A stretch of 64,000 nt of DNA from Flavobacteriales bacterium UBA7612 (GTDB lineage Bacteria > Bacteroidota > Bacteroidia > Flavobacteriales > Weeksellaceae). The translations under genes and the position numbers were made by a program. This document shows positions 42,549 to 51,900 of the stretch, in pieces. The notes below the pieces were generated by a model. It made no database searches. It saw nothing but the letters and a program-made list of their open reading frames with translations, and was not told the origin of the DNA. The number at the start of each line of letters is the position of its first letter. Within the stretch, counting starts at the first letter, position 1. The stretch spans positions 62,001-126,000 of the forward strand of contig DLJQ01000004.1 in assembly GCA_002484335.1 (NCBI GenBank), written 5' to 3'.

Positions 42549-43673
42549 ATGAGTATTCGTATTAAAAAAGTACAATCAAAACATGATTTGGAGGCTTTCA
42601 TAAAGTTTCCGATGGATCTATATAAGGATAATAAGAATTATGTTCCGCCTTTTATTAATGAGGAAAAGGAGACATTAGATGTTTCTAAAAATCCTGTTTT
42701 TAAAGACGCAGAAGCGCATTATTTTATTGCTGAAAAAGATAATAAAGTTGTAGGAAGAGTTGCAGCGATTATCAATTGGCAAGAGGTAAATAAACAACAC
42801 AAAAAGAAAATGCGTTTTGGTTGGTTTGATATGATTGATGATATCGAAGTTACGAAAGCTTTATTGGCTAAAGTAGAAGCGATAGGTAAAGAAAATAATT
42901 TAGAATATATAGAAGGTCCTGTAGGTTTTTCTAACTTAGAAAAAGCAGGAATGTTAACTAAAGGATTTGATAAATTAGCTACAATGGTTGGTTTGTATAA
43001 TGATCCATATTACCCTGAGCATTTAGAGAAATTAGGTTTCGAAAAAGCGAATGAATGGGTAGAGTTTGAGTTAGATGCACCAAATGAATTACCAGAAAAA
43101 GTTATAAAATTCAATAAAATAGTTAGAGAACGTTATAAACTTAGAGAATTAAAATTCACTAAAACTTCTGAAATAATTCCCTACGTAGAGGATATGTTCG
43201 ATTTGTTGGATAAAACATATAGCGAATTAGATACTTATGTTCCAATTGCGGATTATCAGATAGAATATTATAAAAAGAAATATATACCATTTATCAATCC
43301 AGATTATGTAAACTGTATTGTTGATGAAAATAATAAAATGGTTTCGTTTGCGATAACAATGCCTTCTTATTCTAAAGCCATGCAAAAAGCGAAAGGAAAA
43401 TTACTGCCTTTTGGTTGGTGGCATCTTTTACGCGCAAGTAAAAAGAATGATTCTGCTCAATTTTACTTAATTGGGATTGATCCAAAATACCAGGGAAAAG
43501 GAGTTACAGCTCTTATTTTTAATGCAATGTTTGATACATTCAAACGTAATGGAATTAAATTCCTTGAAACAAATCCAGAATTAGAAGACAACGAAAATAT
43601 ACAGGTTCTTTGGAAATCTTATGATCCTGTAAATCATAAAAGACGTAAAACATTTAAAAAACCTATTGTATAA
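42549..43673 (+). CDS. GNAT-fold N-acetyltransferase-like protein
   Basis: 374 residues starting at MSIRIKKVQSKHD. The C-terminal half carries an acetyl-CoA-binding GNAT motif (FYLIGIDPKYQGKGVTALIFNAMFDTF, with QGKGV as the pyrophosphate loop), while the N-terminal half (FIKFPMDLYKDNKNYVPPF, HYFIAEKDNKVVGRVAAIINW) looks like a second, degenerate GNAT half. The substrate is unknown. The stop codon shares one base with the start of the M14 peptidase gene (TAATG), so the two are translationally coupled. Confidence 0.8.
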   Translation: MSIRIKKVQSKHDLEAFIKFPMDLYKDNKNYVPPFINEEKETLDVSKNPVFKDAEAHYFIAEKDNKVVGRVAAIINWQEVNKQHKKKMRFGWFDMIDDIEVTKALLAKVEAIGKENNLEYIEGPVGFSNLEKAGMLTKGFDKLATMVGLYNDPYYPEHLEKLGFEKANEWVEFELDAPNELPEKVIKFNKIVRERYKLRELKFTKTSEIIPYVEDMFDLLDKTYSELDTYVPIADYQIEYYKKKYIPFINPDYVNCIVDENNKMVSFAITMPSYSKAMQKAKGKLLPFGWWHLLRASKKNDSAQFYLIGIDPKYQGKGVTALIFNAMFDTFKRNGIKFLETNPELEDNENIQVLWKSYDPVNHKRRKTFKKPIV

Positions 43674-44830
43674 TGTTTGATATTCAACTTTTAGAAAAAA
43701 AATATTCAACTTTTAGACAAGAAGGTTTTGATGAAAAATGGTTGAATTATGATGGTTTATTACGTTATTTTTCTACAAAAAATACTGAAAAAGAACAAAT
43801 AGGAACATCTTTTTTAGGTAATTCTATTTATAAATTGTCTTTTGGAACAGGAGAAAAAAGAATTTTAATTTGGTCGCAAATGCATGGAAACGAATCTTCG
43901 GGAACTCGTGCAATGTTTGATGTAATTAATTTCTTTGAACAAAATTCTGAAATTACACAAAACATTTTATCTCAATTAACAATTGATTTTATTCCGATGT
44001 TAAATCCTGATGGAGCAAACGTAAATACGAGAAGAAATGCAATTGGAATTGATATTAACAGAGATTTTTTAGCAAAAGAATCTACAGAGATTCATATATT
44101 ATTAAAGCAAGTTGAAAAAGGTAATTACATTACATTATTCAACTTACACGATCAGCGTACAATTTTTAATGTTGGTACTACAGAAGAACCCGCAACATTA
44201 TCTTTTTTAGCACCATCATATAATCTTGAAGAAGATGTGAATGATGTACGCGAAAAAACAATGGGAATTATTCAGGCTATTAATACCGATTTACAAAAAG
44301 TAATTCCAGGAAAAGTAGGTCGTTATACATCAGAATTTTACCCAATGTCTACTGGAGATAACTTCACTAAAATGGGTTATCCATGTGTATTGTTCGAAGC
44401 AGGTCATTATCCGAATGATTATCAGAGAAATGAAACAAGAAAATACAATGCTTTAGCAATTATTTCGGGTTTGTTTTCTGTGGCTACACAAAATGAATTT
44501 GCATTTGATGATTATTTATCAATTCCACAAAATGGACAACGTTTTTTAGATGTTATTTTACATAACGTACAAATACAAAATGGAGATAAATCTTCTCATG
44601 TTGATTTAGGGATTTATTTTGAGGATATTTACAATAATAAATCAAACAAAGTAGAACAAATCGCTAAAATTATAGAAATTGGGGATTTAAGAAAATTTGT
44701 AGGTCATTTGGAATTGGATGCCAATAATCAAATTTATAAAGCAGAAAATTCATTTTATCCAACGCTTAATCAAATAGCAACTTTTGAAGTTGGTTCAATA
44801 AAATTAATCAACGGACAAATAATAAATTAA
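43673..44830 (+). CDS. M14-family zinc carboxypeptidase-like protein
   Basis: 385 residues. M14 metal and catalytic features: WSQMHGNESSG (~64-74; HxxE zinc motif), DFIPMLNPDGANVNTRRNAIGIDINRDFL (substrate-binding Asn-Arg), FNLHDQRT (third zinc His) and LFEAGHYPNDYQRNETRKY (~242-260; catalytic Glu region). There is no signal peptide, so a cytoplasmic peptide or amide substrate is likely; cell-wall peptide recycling is one possibility. A C-terminal beta domain (~285-385) is of unknown role. Confidence 0.85.
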   Translation: MFDIQLLEKKYSTFRQEGFDEKWLNYDGLLRYFSTKNTEKEQIGTSFLGNSIYKLSFGTGEKRILIWSQMHGNESSGTRAMFDVINFFEQNSEITQNILSQLTIDFIPMLNPDGANVNTRRNAIGIDINRDFLAKESTEIHILLKQVEKGNYITLFNLHDQRTIFNVGTTEEPATLSFLAPSYNLEEDVNDVREKTMGIIQAINTDLQKVIPGKVGRYTSEFYPMSTGDNFTKMGYPCVLFEAGHYPNDYQRNETRKYNALAIISGLFSVATQNEFAFDDYLSIPQNGQRFLDVILHNVQIQNGDKSSHVDLGIYFEDIYNNKSNKVEQIAKIIEIGDLRKFVGHLELDANNQIYKAENSFYPTLNQIATFEVGSIKLINGQIIN

Positions 44831-44865
44831 ACACATTAAGACAACTATAAAAACTAAATTTTACG

Positions 44866-45417
44866 ATGAAAAAAATATATCTATTTACAATTTTTTTGGC
44901 ATTCAGTTTCTCATTTTTTAATTGTGCTCAACAAAAAGTAGCTCATAATACAAAAGTTGTAGAAAACGGAAAAAATATCCTTATTGGTGAGTTTGATCGC
45001 AAAGCTTTAGAGGATCCAGAATTCAAAAAATGGTTCGATGAAGAATATAACTCTTACGAAATAGAACAAAATAAATTAACAGGGATTGAGAATTTAAAAG
45101 ATTATTCAATAGAAATTTTCTTAGGAACTTGGTGTCCAGATTCTCGCCGAGAAGTTCCTCGTTTATTAAAAATATTAGATCAAGAGAAATTTCCAGCATC
45201 ACAATTACATTTAATTGCTGTAAATCATAAAAAGAAAAGTAACAATGGAGAAGATGTAGGGAAAAATGTTTCTCATGTTCCGACAATAATTGTTTATGAT
45301 AAAAATAAAAAAGAAGTAGGACGTATTGTAGAAAGTCCAGTTTCTGCATATTTAGAAGAAGATTTGGCACAAATTGTGAAAGGAACTCCACTGAAACCAA
45401 ATTATTCAAATGATTAG
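44866..45417 (+). CDS. Thioredoxin-like lipoprotein with a single active-site Cys
   Basis: 183 residues with a lipoprotein signal (FFNCAQQ, Cys20). The thioredoxin fold is seen in YSIEIFLGTWCPDSRREVPRL, LHLIAVNHKKK and the cis-Pro segment SHVPTIIVYDKNKKEVGRIVE. The active site reads WCPDS, so the second cysteine of CxxC is replaced by Ser. It therefore may form mixed disulfides or bind a ligand rather than act as a normal disulfide reductase. It overlaps the DUF4230 gene by 8 bp. Confidence 0.85.
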   Translation: MKKIYLFTIFLAFSFSFFNCAQQKVAHNTKVVENGKNILIGEFDRKALEDPEFKKWFDEEYNSYEIEQNKLTGIENLKDYSIEIFLGTWCPDSRREVPRLLKILDQEKFPASQLHLIAVNHKKKSNNGEDVGKNVSHVPTIIVYDKNKKEVGRIVESPVSAYLEEDLAQIVKGTPLKPNYSND

Positions 45418-46033
45418 AAAAAATTTAAAATATGTAATATTAGGTCTTTTCGCATTCTTTTTTGGAGTAATGTTGACTTATATTATAACAGATAAATTTA
45501 AGAAAGAAGATTCCAATGAACAATCATATGTAATTGCTTATCAGATTGATAAAATGAATAAAATGATTGTTGCAGAACAAATGTATTCTGATATGTACAA
45601 TCATACGTCCAAAAAGTCTTTACCTGGTTTAGGAAGTATTTATTCATCGGATAAAAAAGTAACACTTTTGGTTAAAGCAAAGGCACAAGCAACGTATGAT
45701 CTTAAACAAATGGATATAGAATTAGATTCTGTCAATAAAAAGATTATTATAAAATCTATTCCACCTGTAGAAATTAAAGTTTATCCAGATGTTAGTTTTT
45801 ATGATATGGACCAAAGTGTTTTTAATCGATTTAGTAAAGACGATTTAAACGGAATCAAAAAACGTGCTGTTGCGCATGTCGAGAAAACAATCGATAAAAC
45901 TCAACTAAAGCAAGAAGCACATAAGCAGTTAATTCAGAATCTTGGAGATTTATACTTCCTTGCAAAAACCTATGGTTGGCAAATAGAAGATAAAACAGAA
46001 TATGCTCCAGAACTGAAAAAGATTTATTATTAA
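45410..46033 (+). CDS. DUF4230-domain membrane protein
   Basis: 207 residues: an N-terminal transmembrane helix (~8-28) and an extracytoplasmic DUF4230 domain (VTLLVKAKAQATYDLKQMDIELDSVNKKIIIKSIPPVEIKVYPD, ~75-120, followed by a helical region FSKDDLNGIKKRAVAHVEKTIDKTQLKQEAHKQ). The function of the family is unknown. Translation is probably coupled to the thioredoxin-like gene, and a terminator follows. Confidence 0.85.
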   Translation: MIRKNLKYVILGLFAFFFGVMLTYIITDKFKKEDSNEQSYVIAYQIDKMNKMIVAEQMYSDMYNHTSKKSLPGLGSIYSSDKKVTLLVKAKAQATYDLKQMDIELDSVNKKIIIKSIPPVEIKVYPDVSFYDMDQSVFNRFSKDDLNGIKKRAVAHVEKTIDKTQLKQEAHKQLIQNLGDLYFLAKTYGWQIEDKTEYAPELKKIYY

Positions 46034-46057
46034 TAGGATATAATCTAAAAATACATC

Positions 46058-46092
46058 AAAACCTCTCATTAACATTAATGAGAGGTTTTTTG
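46058..46092 (+). terminator. Terminator after the DUF4230 gene
   Basis: AAAACCTCTCATT pairs with AATGAGAGGTTTT and runs into further T residues. Confidence 0.88.
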
Positions 46093-46116
46093 TTATATGT
46101 CTAATAAATTTAATTT

Positions 46117-46195
46117 GGGCAATCCCTGCGGGTCGCGCTATCCCTTTCAATCTTTTTTTTGAGGAAAAAGGATTTCCAGTATTATCGCTATTGCA
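46117..46195 (+). repeat. Intergenic hairpin repeat, copy R5
   Basis: 79 bp, GGGCAATCCCTGCGGG to CTATTGCA, with inner stem around CTTTTTTTTGAGGAAAAAGG. It lies between a terminator and the Cys/His-rich small protein gene. Confidence 0.86.
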
Positions 46196-46306
46196 TTTTC
46201 CTATTTCTCTAGAAGAAAAATTTCCTGAAAAATATCAAATAAATGTTATTATAGTAGAATCACATTTTTTTTTGTAGAAAAACATTGTATTTTCGCAACT
46301 TGATTT

Positions 46307-46654
46307 ATGAAAGAGAAACTAAAAATCATATTATTATTTCCTTTGTTACTAATGTTCATTATGAATGCTAGTGGAATTAGTGTATGCATAGAACATTCTC
46401 AACATAATAAAGATCTTACTACAAAAGTAAAAGAAAGTAAAGATTCAGAAGAAGTTTCTTGGGATAATGAAGATATCTGTCATTGTTTGCTTCATATGCA
46501 AATGCATCAAGATTTTGTTCATCAAGATTTAACACTTATTCCTCCAATTACATTGAAAATTGAAAAAGAAATGCCTCAACCAAAGGCAATTATTTATCAA
46601 TGTTTACTCGATTTTTTTAGTTCACGAGCTCCCCCGTTTATAATTATTACGTAG
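46307..46654 (+). CDS. Small exported Cys/His-rich protein upstream of a TonB receptor
   Basis: 115 residues with a signal peptide (~1-24). The mature part contains CIEHSQH, a CHC motif and a His-rich stretch (DICHCLLHMQMHQDFVHQD, ~66-84) and ends SSRAPPFIIIT. The overall plan and the terminal Arg-x-Pro-Pro are the same as in the protein at 20812-21138. It is followed by a TonB receptor and an ABC-2 exporter. A metal-binding or metal-sensing role is inferred; no named family is certain. Confidence 0.7.
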   Translation: MKEKLKIILLFPLLLMFIMNASGISVCIEHSQHNKDLTTKVKESKDSEEVSWDNEDICHCLLHMQMHQDFVHQDLTLIPPITLKIEKEMPQPKAIIYQCLLDFFSSRAPPFIIIT

Positions 46655-46766
46655 TATAATATTTTTTAAAGTATTGTACAAGGTAGATTATATCTAATCA
46701 CCAATGATTTTTTATGGATTTTTATGTCAAAAGGCATAGAAAACCTCATTTATTAATATATGTCAT

Positions 46767-46779
46767 TTATCTAAGATAA
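46767..46779. promoter_or_regulatory. Inverted repeat upstream of the TonB receptor gene
   Basis: TTATCT-A-AGATAA is a 13-bp palindrome 24 bp before the receptor start. It might be a metal-regulator (Fur/Zur-like) site, but it is short and AT-rich, so chance is a real alternative. Confidence 0.25.
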
Positions 46780-46802
46780 GTGCATGTATACTTTTATATT
46801 CA

Positions 46803-49109
46803 ATGTACATCAATAATTATAAAATAAAAACAAATCAATCTTTTATTAAAAGATTGAAATATATTATTCCTATTATTTTTCCAAACTTTTTTTATGCACA
46901 AGAAGTACAAGAGGATTCTACAACTATAGCAATTCAGACAGTTGAGGTAGTAGGTAGAAAGTCTAAGAATTACACATCAGATTATTCTTTTGCAGCAACT
47001 AAAATAGCAATGAAGAATATTGATATTCCTATGACATTAAATACTGTTACCAAAGAATTAATGACAGATAGACAAGCATTTCAGTTAGGCGATGTAATGA
47101 AAAATGTAACAGGAGTTTCTCCGTCAAGTTATTATAATCAGTATAATATTAGAGGAATAAGTCAGAATGAAGAGGGACAGATAATTAATGGTTTAAGAAC
47201 AAGACAGTATTATTTTTTGCAACCAATGACTGCAAATATAGATCGTGTCGAAGTTTTTAAAGGTCCAGCAAGTATTACGATGTCTAGTGTGGATCCAGGA
47301 GGAACTATAAATATGGTGACTAAAAAACCGCTAGTTGAGCCACGACATGAAGTGAGTTTCTCTGCTGGTAGTTTTGATACTTATAGAGCTACTACAGACA
47401 TTACAGGTCCATTAAACAAAAGTAAAACATTATTGTTTCGTTTTAATGCAGCTTATCAAAAAGCAAAATCTTTTAGAGATTATGTAAATAATAGTGGAAC
47501 CTTGATTTCTCCTTCGATTACATTCGCACCCAATGATAAAACATCGATTAATGTAGAGATGATTTATAATGATCTTCATGGTAATTTAGATAGAGGGCAA
47601 CCGATATTTGGAGCAGCAGCAGGAAAAACAAATTTAAATAGTACATCTAGAAGTTTGAATTTAGGTTCTCCTGATGATTATTTTAAAACAAAAGAAATGA
47701 TTCTTATGGGAACTCTTTCTCATAGATTTTCTAATAATTTTAGTTTTAATGCATCTTACATGAAGCAATATTGGAGAGAAAATCTTCAAGAACATCGAAC
47801 AACCAATGCTTTTGTTCCTGACATTAACAATAATCCAGTTTCTAGTCTTGCTATGATGCAGTTTATTAGAAGAAAACAGAAATGGGAAGTAGATAATGTG
47901 AATGCTTATTTTAATTATAATTTTAAGGTAGGGGAAACAGAACATCAAACACTACTTGGATATGATAGTCAAATTTGGGAAAAAAGAAAAGGAGGGTTTC
48001 AAAATGCAGCAAGAGGTTTTGTATTAAAAGATGGTTCAGTAGCTTCCTCTTATAATCCTTCTAATTCAGATTTATATGAGTTTGTAGATTACAATGGAAT
48101 TGTAATTCCAAAAGCAAATGTGACACCGTTTGATTTAACTCTTGGAGCAAAAAATTATGAAGGAGATGATTACTATAAATTGAATATAGAAACAGCTTTA
48201 CCATCGGCTTTAACAGTTACTCATGCTGCATATATACAATATTTACTTACATGGAAGAAGTTTAAAATTTTATCTGGGATTAGACAAGAATGGTTCAAGG
48301 ATATTACGAATTATAAACAAGAAAATGAAACATCATTTAATAATTCAAAAATGTTATATAGATTGGGAATAACTTATAGCCTTACTAATCATATAAATAT
48401 TTATGGAACTTATTTAACAGGATATCAGCCACAATCTAATACTGTTACTTTAATGCCTAATACAGGTAATTTTACAGGAGCAGAATCTGCAGCTAAGTTT
48501 AAACCATTAACATCCGATTTGAAAGAATTTGGAATTAAAGGTAAGATTTTTAAAAATCTTTCATTTAGCATGGCTATTTATGAAATAAAACAAAAAAATA
48601 TTATAGTTAATGCAAATAATCCTGCTGAACCAGATGAATTAATACAAAGAGGTGAAGATAGAAGTAGAGGATTTGAAGCTGAATTTACAGGATATATTTT
48701 TCCAGAATGGCATGTTTACGGTGGTTATAGTTATATAGATGCTATAATTTTAAAAGATACAGATGAATCACTTATAGGAAAACGAAAAGAGAATACATCC
48801 AAAAATTCTTTTAATATATGGACGCGCTACAATTTTACTAAAGTAAAGTCTCTTAAAAATTTTGGAGTTGGAATGGGAATGTTGTACCAAAGTTCAAAAG
48901 TACCATGGTTTACAAGAAGTTTTGAAGTTCCTGCTTATGCAACTTTGGATGCTGCATTATATTATGCACCATTAAAATCTAAGTTACAATTTGCTCTTAA
49001 CATGAATAATCTTACGAATAAAACATATTGGACAGGTGCACAAAATTATTTAAGACTATTTCCAGGTGCACCAAGAAATTTTTTAATGACAGTTACTTAT
49101 AAATTTTAG
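46803..49109 (+). CDS. TonB-dependent siderophore-type receptor
   Basis: 768 residues. A signal peptide with a long, basic n-region (to about residue 34, FFYAQ) is followed directly by the plug (VEVVGRKSKNYTSDYSFAATKIAMKNIDIPMTLNTV, ... MKNVTGVSPSSYYNQYNIRGIS, EVFKGPASITMSSVDPGGTINMVTK), the arrangement of FhuA/FecA-like siderophore receptors, without a carboxypeptidase-like domain. The barrel ends NFLMTVTYKF. It probably imports a metal chelate. It is followed 3 bp later by ABC-2 permease genes. Confidence 0.88.
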   Translation: MYINNYKIKTNQSFIKRLKYIIPIIFPNFFYAQEVQEDSTTIAIQTVEVVGRKSKNYTSDYSFAATKIAMKNIDIPMTLNTVTKELMTDRQAFQLGDVMKNVTGVSPSSYYNQYNIRGISQNEEGQIINGLRTRQYYFLQPMTANIDRVEVFKGPASITMSSVDPGGTINMVTKKPLVEPRHEVSFSAGSFDTYRATTDITGPLNKSKTLLFRFNAAYQKAKSFRDYVNNSGTLISPSITFAPNDKTSINVEMIYNDLHGNLDRGQPIFGAAAGKTNLNSTSRSLNLGSPDDYFKTKEMILMGTLSHRFSNNFSFNASYMKQYWRENLQEHRTTNAFVPDINNNPVSSLAMMQFIRRKQKWEVDNVNAYFNYNFKVGETEHQTLLGYDSQIWEKRKGGFQNAARGFVLKDGSVASSYNPSNSDLYEFVDYNGIVIPKANVTPFDLTLGAKNYEGDDYYKLNIETALPSALTVTHAAYIQYLLTWKKFKILSGIRQEWFKDITNYKQENETSFNNSKMLYRLGITYSLTNHINIYGTYLTGYQPQSNTVTLMPNTGNFTGAESAAKFKPLTSDLKEFGIKGKIFKNLSFSMAIYEIKQKNIIVNANNPAEPDELIQRGEDRSRGFEAEFTGYIFPEWHVYGGYSYIDAIILKDTDESLIGKRKENTSKNSFNIWTRYNFTKVKSLKNFGVGMGMLYQSSKVPWFTRSFEVPAYATLDAALYYAPLKSKLQFALNMNNLTNKTYWTGAQNYLRLFPGAPRNFLMTVTYKF

Positions 49110-49112
49110 AAT

Positions 49113-50552
49113 ATGAGAGTTTTAAATCATATTATTACAAAAACAAGAAGAGACTTAATAAAAAGTAAACAAAATTTATTAATTATTATAACTCTATTAC
49201 TATTCTGTACACTTAGCCTTGGTATTGGATTTATGAAATACAAAGAAAATAAAAGTCAAGTAGATGAATATAGAAAAGAAGTAAGGCAACAATGGGAAAA
49301 TAGACCAGCGAAACATCCACACAGAATGGCTCATTATGGTTATTTAGTATTTAGAATGAGCCATCCAGTAAGTATTTTTGATAATGGCTTAGATAGTTAC
49401 CTCGGTAATGTAATATTTCTAGAAGCTCATAAACAAAATACAGCCAATCTTTCAGAAGCTGGAAGTACTGGTGTTTTAGTTCGTTTTGGTTCATTTACAA
49501 GTGCTTTTATTTTACAGTGTATTGTTCCTTTAGTTATTTTATTTTTAGGTTTTGGATTAATCGTTCAAGAAAGAGAAAATGCAATATTAAAACTATTAAG
49601 TGTTCAAGGGGCTTCAGGGAGAGCCATTCTATGGGGGAAAATTATAGGTATTTGGCAATTTTCATTACTTTTTTTACTTCCTATTTTTCCCTTAATTGTG
49701 TTTGTTATATTATTTTCAGATTTTTCGATTTGGCAAGATAGTTTGTTAAGATTAGTATCTATTTTAGTTGCTTATGCTTTATATTATTTTTTTATTTGTT
49801 GTATAACGGTTACAATATCAGCAAGAAGCAAAAATTCTTCTTTTGCTTTAACAAGTTTAATTGGTTGTTGGCTGATGATGGTTATTTTTTTACCAAAAGG
49901 GATTCAGTTTATAGGTCAAAATATTTATCCAACTCCATCTCGTATTGCATTTGAAACAGAATTAGAAAAAGATATTTTACAAATAGGAGATAGCCATAAT
50001 CCAGATGATCCTTATTTTAAAAATATTAAAGATTCTCTTTTATCTCATTATAAAGTAAGCGATGTAAATGAACTACCTATTAATTATAGTGGTTTTGTCA
50101 TGAAAGAAGGAGAGCGAATAAGTTCCACTATTTACAATAAGCATCAAAATGCACTTCAACAAATGTATCATAAACAATTGTTGCTTGTAGATATATCGTC
50201 TTTTATTAATCCATTAATAGCAGTTAAAAATTTTTCTATGCTAGCATCAGGAACTGATTTTTTTGCCTACGAAGAATTTCAGAAACAAGCAGAAGAATAT
50301 CGATACGTTCTTGCACAAAAAATGAATGACTTACAAATAGAACACATTAGTAATATAAAACCAGATAAAGGAGGTCCACCTGCAATTATTTCACAAGATA
50401 ATTGGAAAAGTTTACCAGATTTTGATTATAAATATGCATCATTTACAAAAGGAATAACAGCAGAATGGATTCCAATTGTAGCAATTTTATTTTGGAGTGT
50501 ATTCTGTATTGTAATAGTAGAAATAAGTAGTGAAAATTTAAAATTAGTTTAA
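49113..50552 (+). CDS. ABC-2-type permease with DUF3526-like domain (1)
   Basis: 479 residues. One N-terminal transmembrane helix (~20-40), a large extracytoplasmic loop (~45-130 and ~265-430) and clustered helices at ~138-260 and ~450-475. VQERENAILKLLSVQGASGRAILWGKIIGIW is the ABC-2 coupling region. It pairs with the next permease and the ATPase at 51894. The substrate is unknown; the operon context with a TonB receptor suggests export or transfer of a metallophore, or release of a ligand in the periplasm. Confidence 0.8.
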   Translation: MRVLNHIITKTRRDLIKSKQNLLIIITLLLFCTLSLGIGFMKYKENKSQVDEYRKEVRQQWENRPAKHPHRMAHYGYLVFRMSHPVSIFDNGLDSYLGNVIFLEAHKQNTANLSEAGSTGVLVRFGSFTSAFILQCIVPLVILFLGFGLIVQERENAILKLLSVQGASGRAILWGKIIGIWQFSLLFLLPIFPLIVFVILFSDFSIWQDSLLRLVSILVAYALYYFFICCITVTISARSKNSSFALTSLIGCWLMMVIFLPKGIQFIGQNIYPTPSRIAFETELEKDILQIGDSHNPDDPYFKNIKDSLLSHYKVSDVNELPINYSGFVMKEGERISSTIYNKHQNALQQMYHKQLLLVDISSFINPLIAVKNFSMLASGTDFFAYEEFQKQAEEYRYVLAQKMNDLQIEHISNIKPDKGGPPAIISQDNWKSLPDFDYKYASFTKGITAEWIPIVAILFWSVFCIVIVEISSENLKLV

Positions 50553-50553
50553 G

Positions 50554-51900
50554 ATGAAACAGTATTTAATTAAACAATTTTATCGAAATAAAGCTTATTT
50601 ATTTGGATTATTATTCTTATTTCTAGTAGGATTAATGTCAATTTATACAGGAAAAAAATTCTTAGAAAAGAATGAAGATATTATTATTAAAAGTGAGCAC
50701 TTTCAGAAGGAGAGTATAGAAAAAAATGTAAAGTATAATAAAGATGATTTAGGATTAATACTATACTATATAAAATTTAATTTTATTAATAACACGCCAA
50801 AATTAGCCGCTCTTTCTATTGGAATGAGAGATTTAAATCCTTCTATACATGGTGTAACAATACGAAACTTAGAAGAACAAAGATATGATTCAGATTTTTA
50901 TAATCCAGCTAATGTAGCTACAGGAAATCTTGATTTTAGTTTTGTTTTGGTTCTTATTTTTCCACTAATTATTATCGCGTTTTGCTATAATATATTATCC
51001 GAAGAAGAGGAAAATGGAACATGGAAATTACTTTCTGTTCAAAGTGGTAATTTAGGAAAAATAATTGATTATAAGTTGTTTATTCGTTTTATATCGGTGA
51101 GTACTATTTATTTTACTCTATTATTGATTGCTACTTATTGGATAACAATACCTTTTACAGTTAATTATTTTTTATTTATTATTTCAGGTTGGTTATATAT
51201 TGTTTTCTGGTTTATGCTATGCCGATGGATAATTTTATTTAGAAAAACATCTGCCCAAAATGCACTGATTCTTTTAATCGTTTGGATAGGAATAAATTTT
51301 ATTGTATCAATGAGCTGTAATATGCTTATACAAAAAATTTATCCTACACAAGAATCATTAGAGGCTGTTATGGCCCAAAGAGAAGGATTTCATAGTAAAT
51401 GGGATGAACCAAAACAACCTACAATGAATAAATTTTATAAGATTTATCCCCAGTTTAAAAAATATACAATAGATGAAAATGATTCTTTCACTTGGACTTG
51501 GTACTATGCAATGCAACAAATGGGAGATTTTGAAGCAACAAATTCTTCAAACAATTATATAGATAAAATCAATCAAAGGAATAAAGTAACTGAATATTTA
51601 GGTTATTTCTTTCCACCTATTCATACACAATTAATAGAAACACAATTCGCAGAAACGAATTTGCAGAATAATTTGGCTTACGGAAAAGCTCTTCAAGATT
51701 TTCATGAAGAAAAGCGATTATATTTTTATCCATATATTTTTTCTGGTCAAAATGCAGATGCTATAAATTGGGATAAACAAATCATAAAATCTTTTCAAGA
51801 CAATCAAAAAATAAACTTAGTAAAAGTCTTTTTACCTTATTTATTAATCATCTTTTTATTACTTATTCTTTCGCAAAACAAATATAAAAAACTATGCTAA
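50554..51900 (+). CDS. ABC-2-type permease with DUF3526-like domain (2)
   Basis: 448 residues, with the same architecture as its upstream neighbour: an N-terminal helix (~15-32), a cluster of helices (~128-250) with LSEEEENGTWKLLSVQSGNLGKIIDYKL as the coupling segment, a large outer loop with many aromatic residues, and a final helix (~425-442). The two permeases are paralogues and probably form a heterodimer. It starts one base after the previous gene stops and overlaps the ATPase gene by 7 bp. Confidence 0.8.
   Translation: MKQYLIKQFYRNKAYLFGLLFLFLVGLMSIYTGKKFLEKNEDIIIKSEHFQKESIEKNVKYNKDDLGLILYYIKFNFINNTPKLAALSIGMRDLNPSIHGVTIRNLEEQRYDSDFYNPANVATGNLDFSFVLVLIFPLIIIAFCYNILSEEEENGTWKLLSVQSGNLGKIIDYKLFIRFISVSTIYFTLLLIATYWITIPFTVNYFLFIISGWLYIVFWFMLCRWIILFRKTSAQNALILLIVWIGINFIVSMSCNMLIQKIYPTQESLEAVMAQREGFHSKWDEPKQPTMNKFYKIYPQFKKYTIDENDSFTWTWYYAMQQMGDFEATNSSNNYIDKINQRNKVTEYLGYFFPPIHTQLIETQFAETNLQNNLAYGKALQDFHEEKRLYFYPYIFSGQNADAINWDKQIIKSFQDNQKINLVKVFLPYLLIIFLLLILSQNKYKKLC

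Noticed and set aside
42540..43673. Start of the GNAT gene at TTG 42540
   Set aside because: This TTG lies inside a -7 promoter box. The ATG at 42549 gives a normal N-terminus.
46767..46779. Confident Fur box
   Set aside because: A 6-bp inverted repeat in AT-rich DNA is too weak. It is kept only as a low-confidence site.
47661..47948. 95-codon open frame on the minus strand within the TonB receptor gene
   Set aside because: Antisense to a conserved barrel region, with no features of its own.
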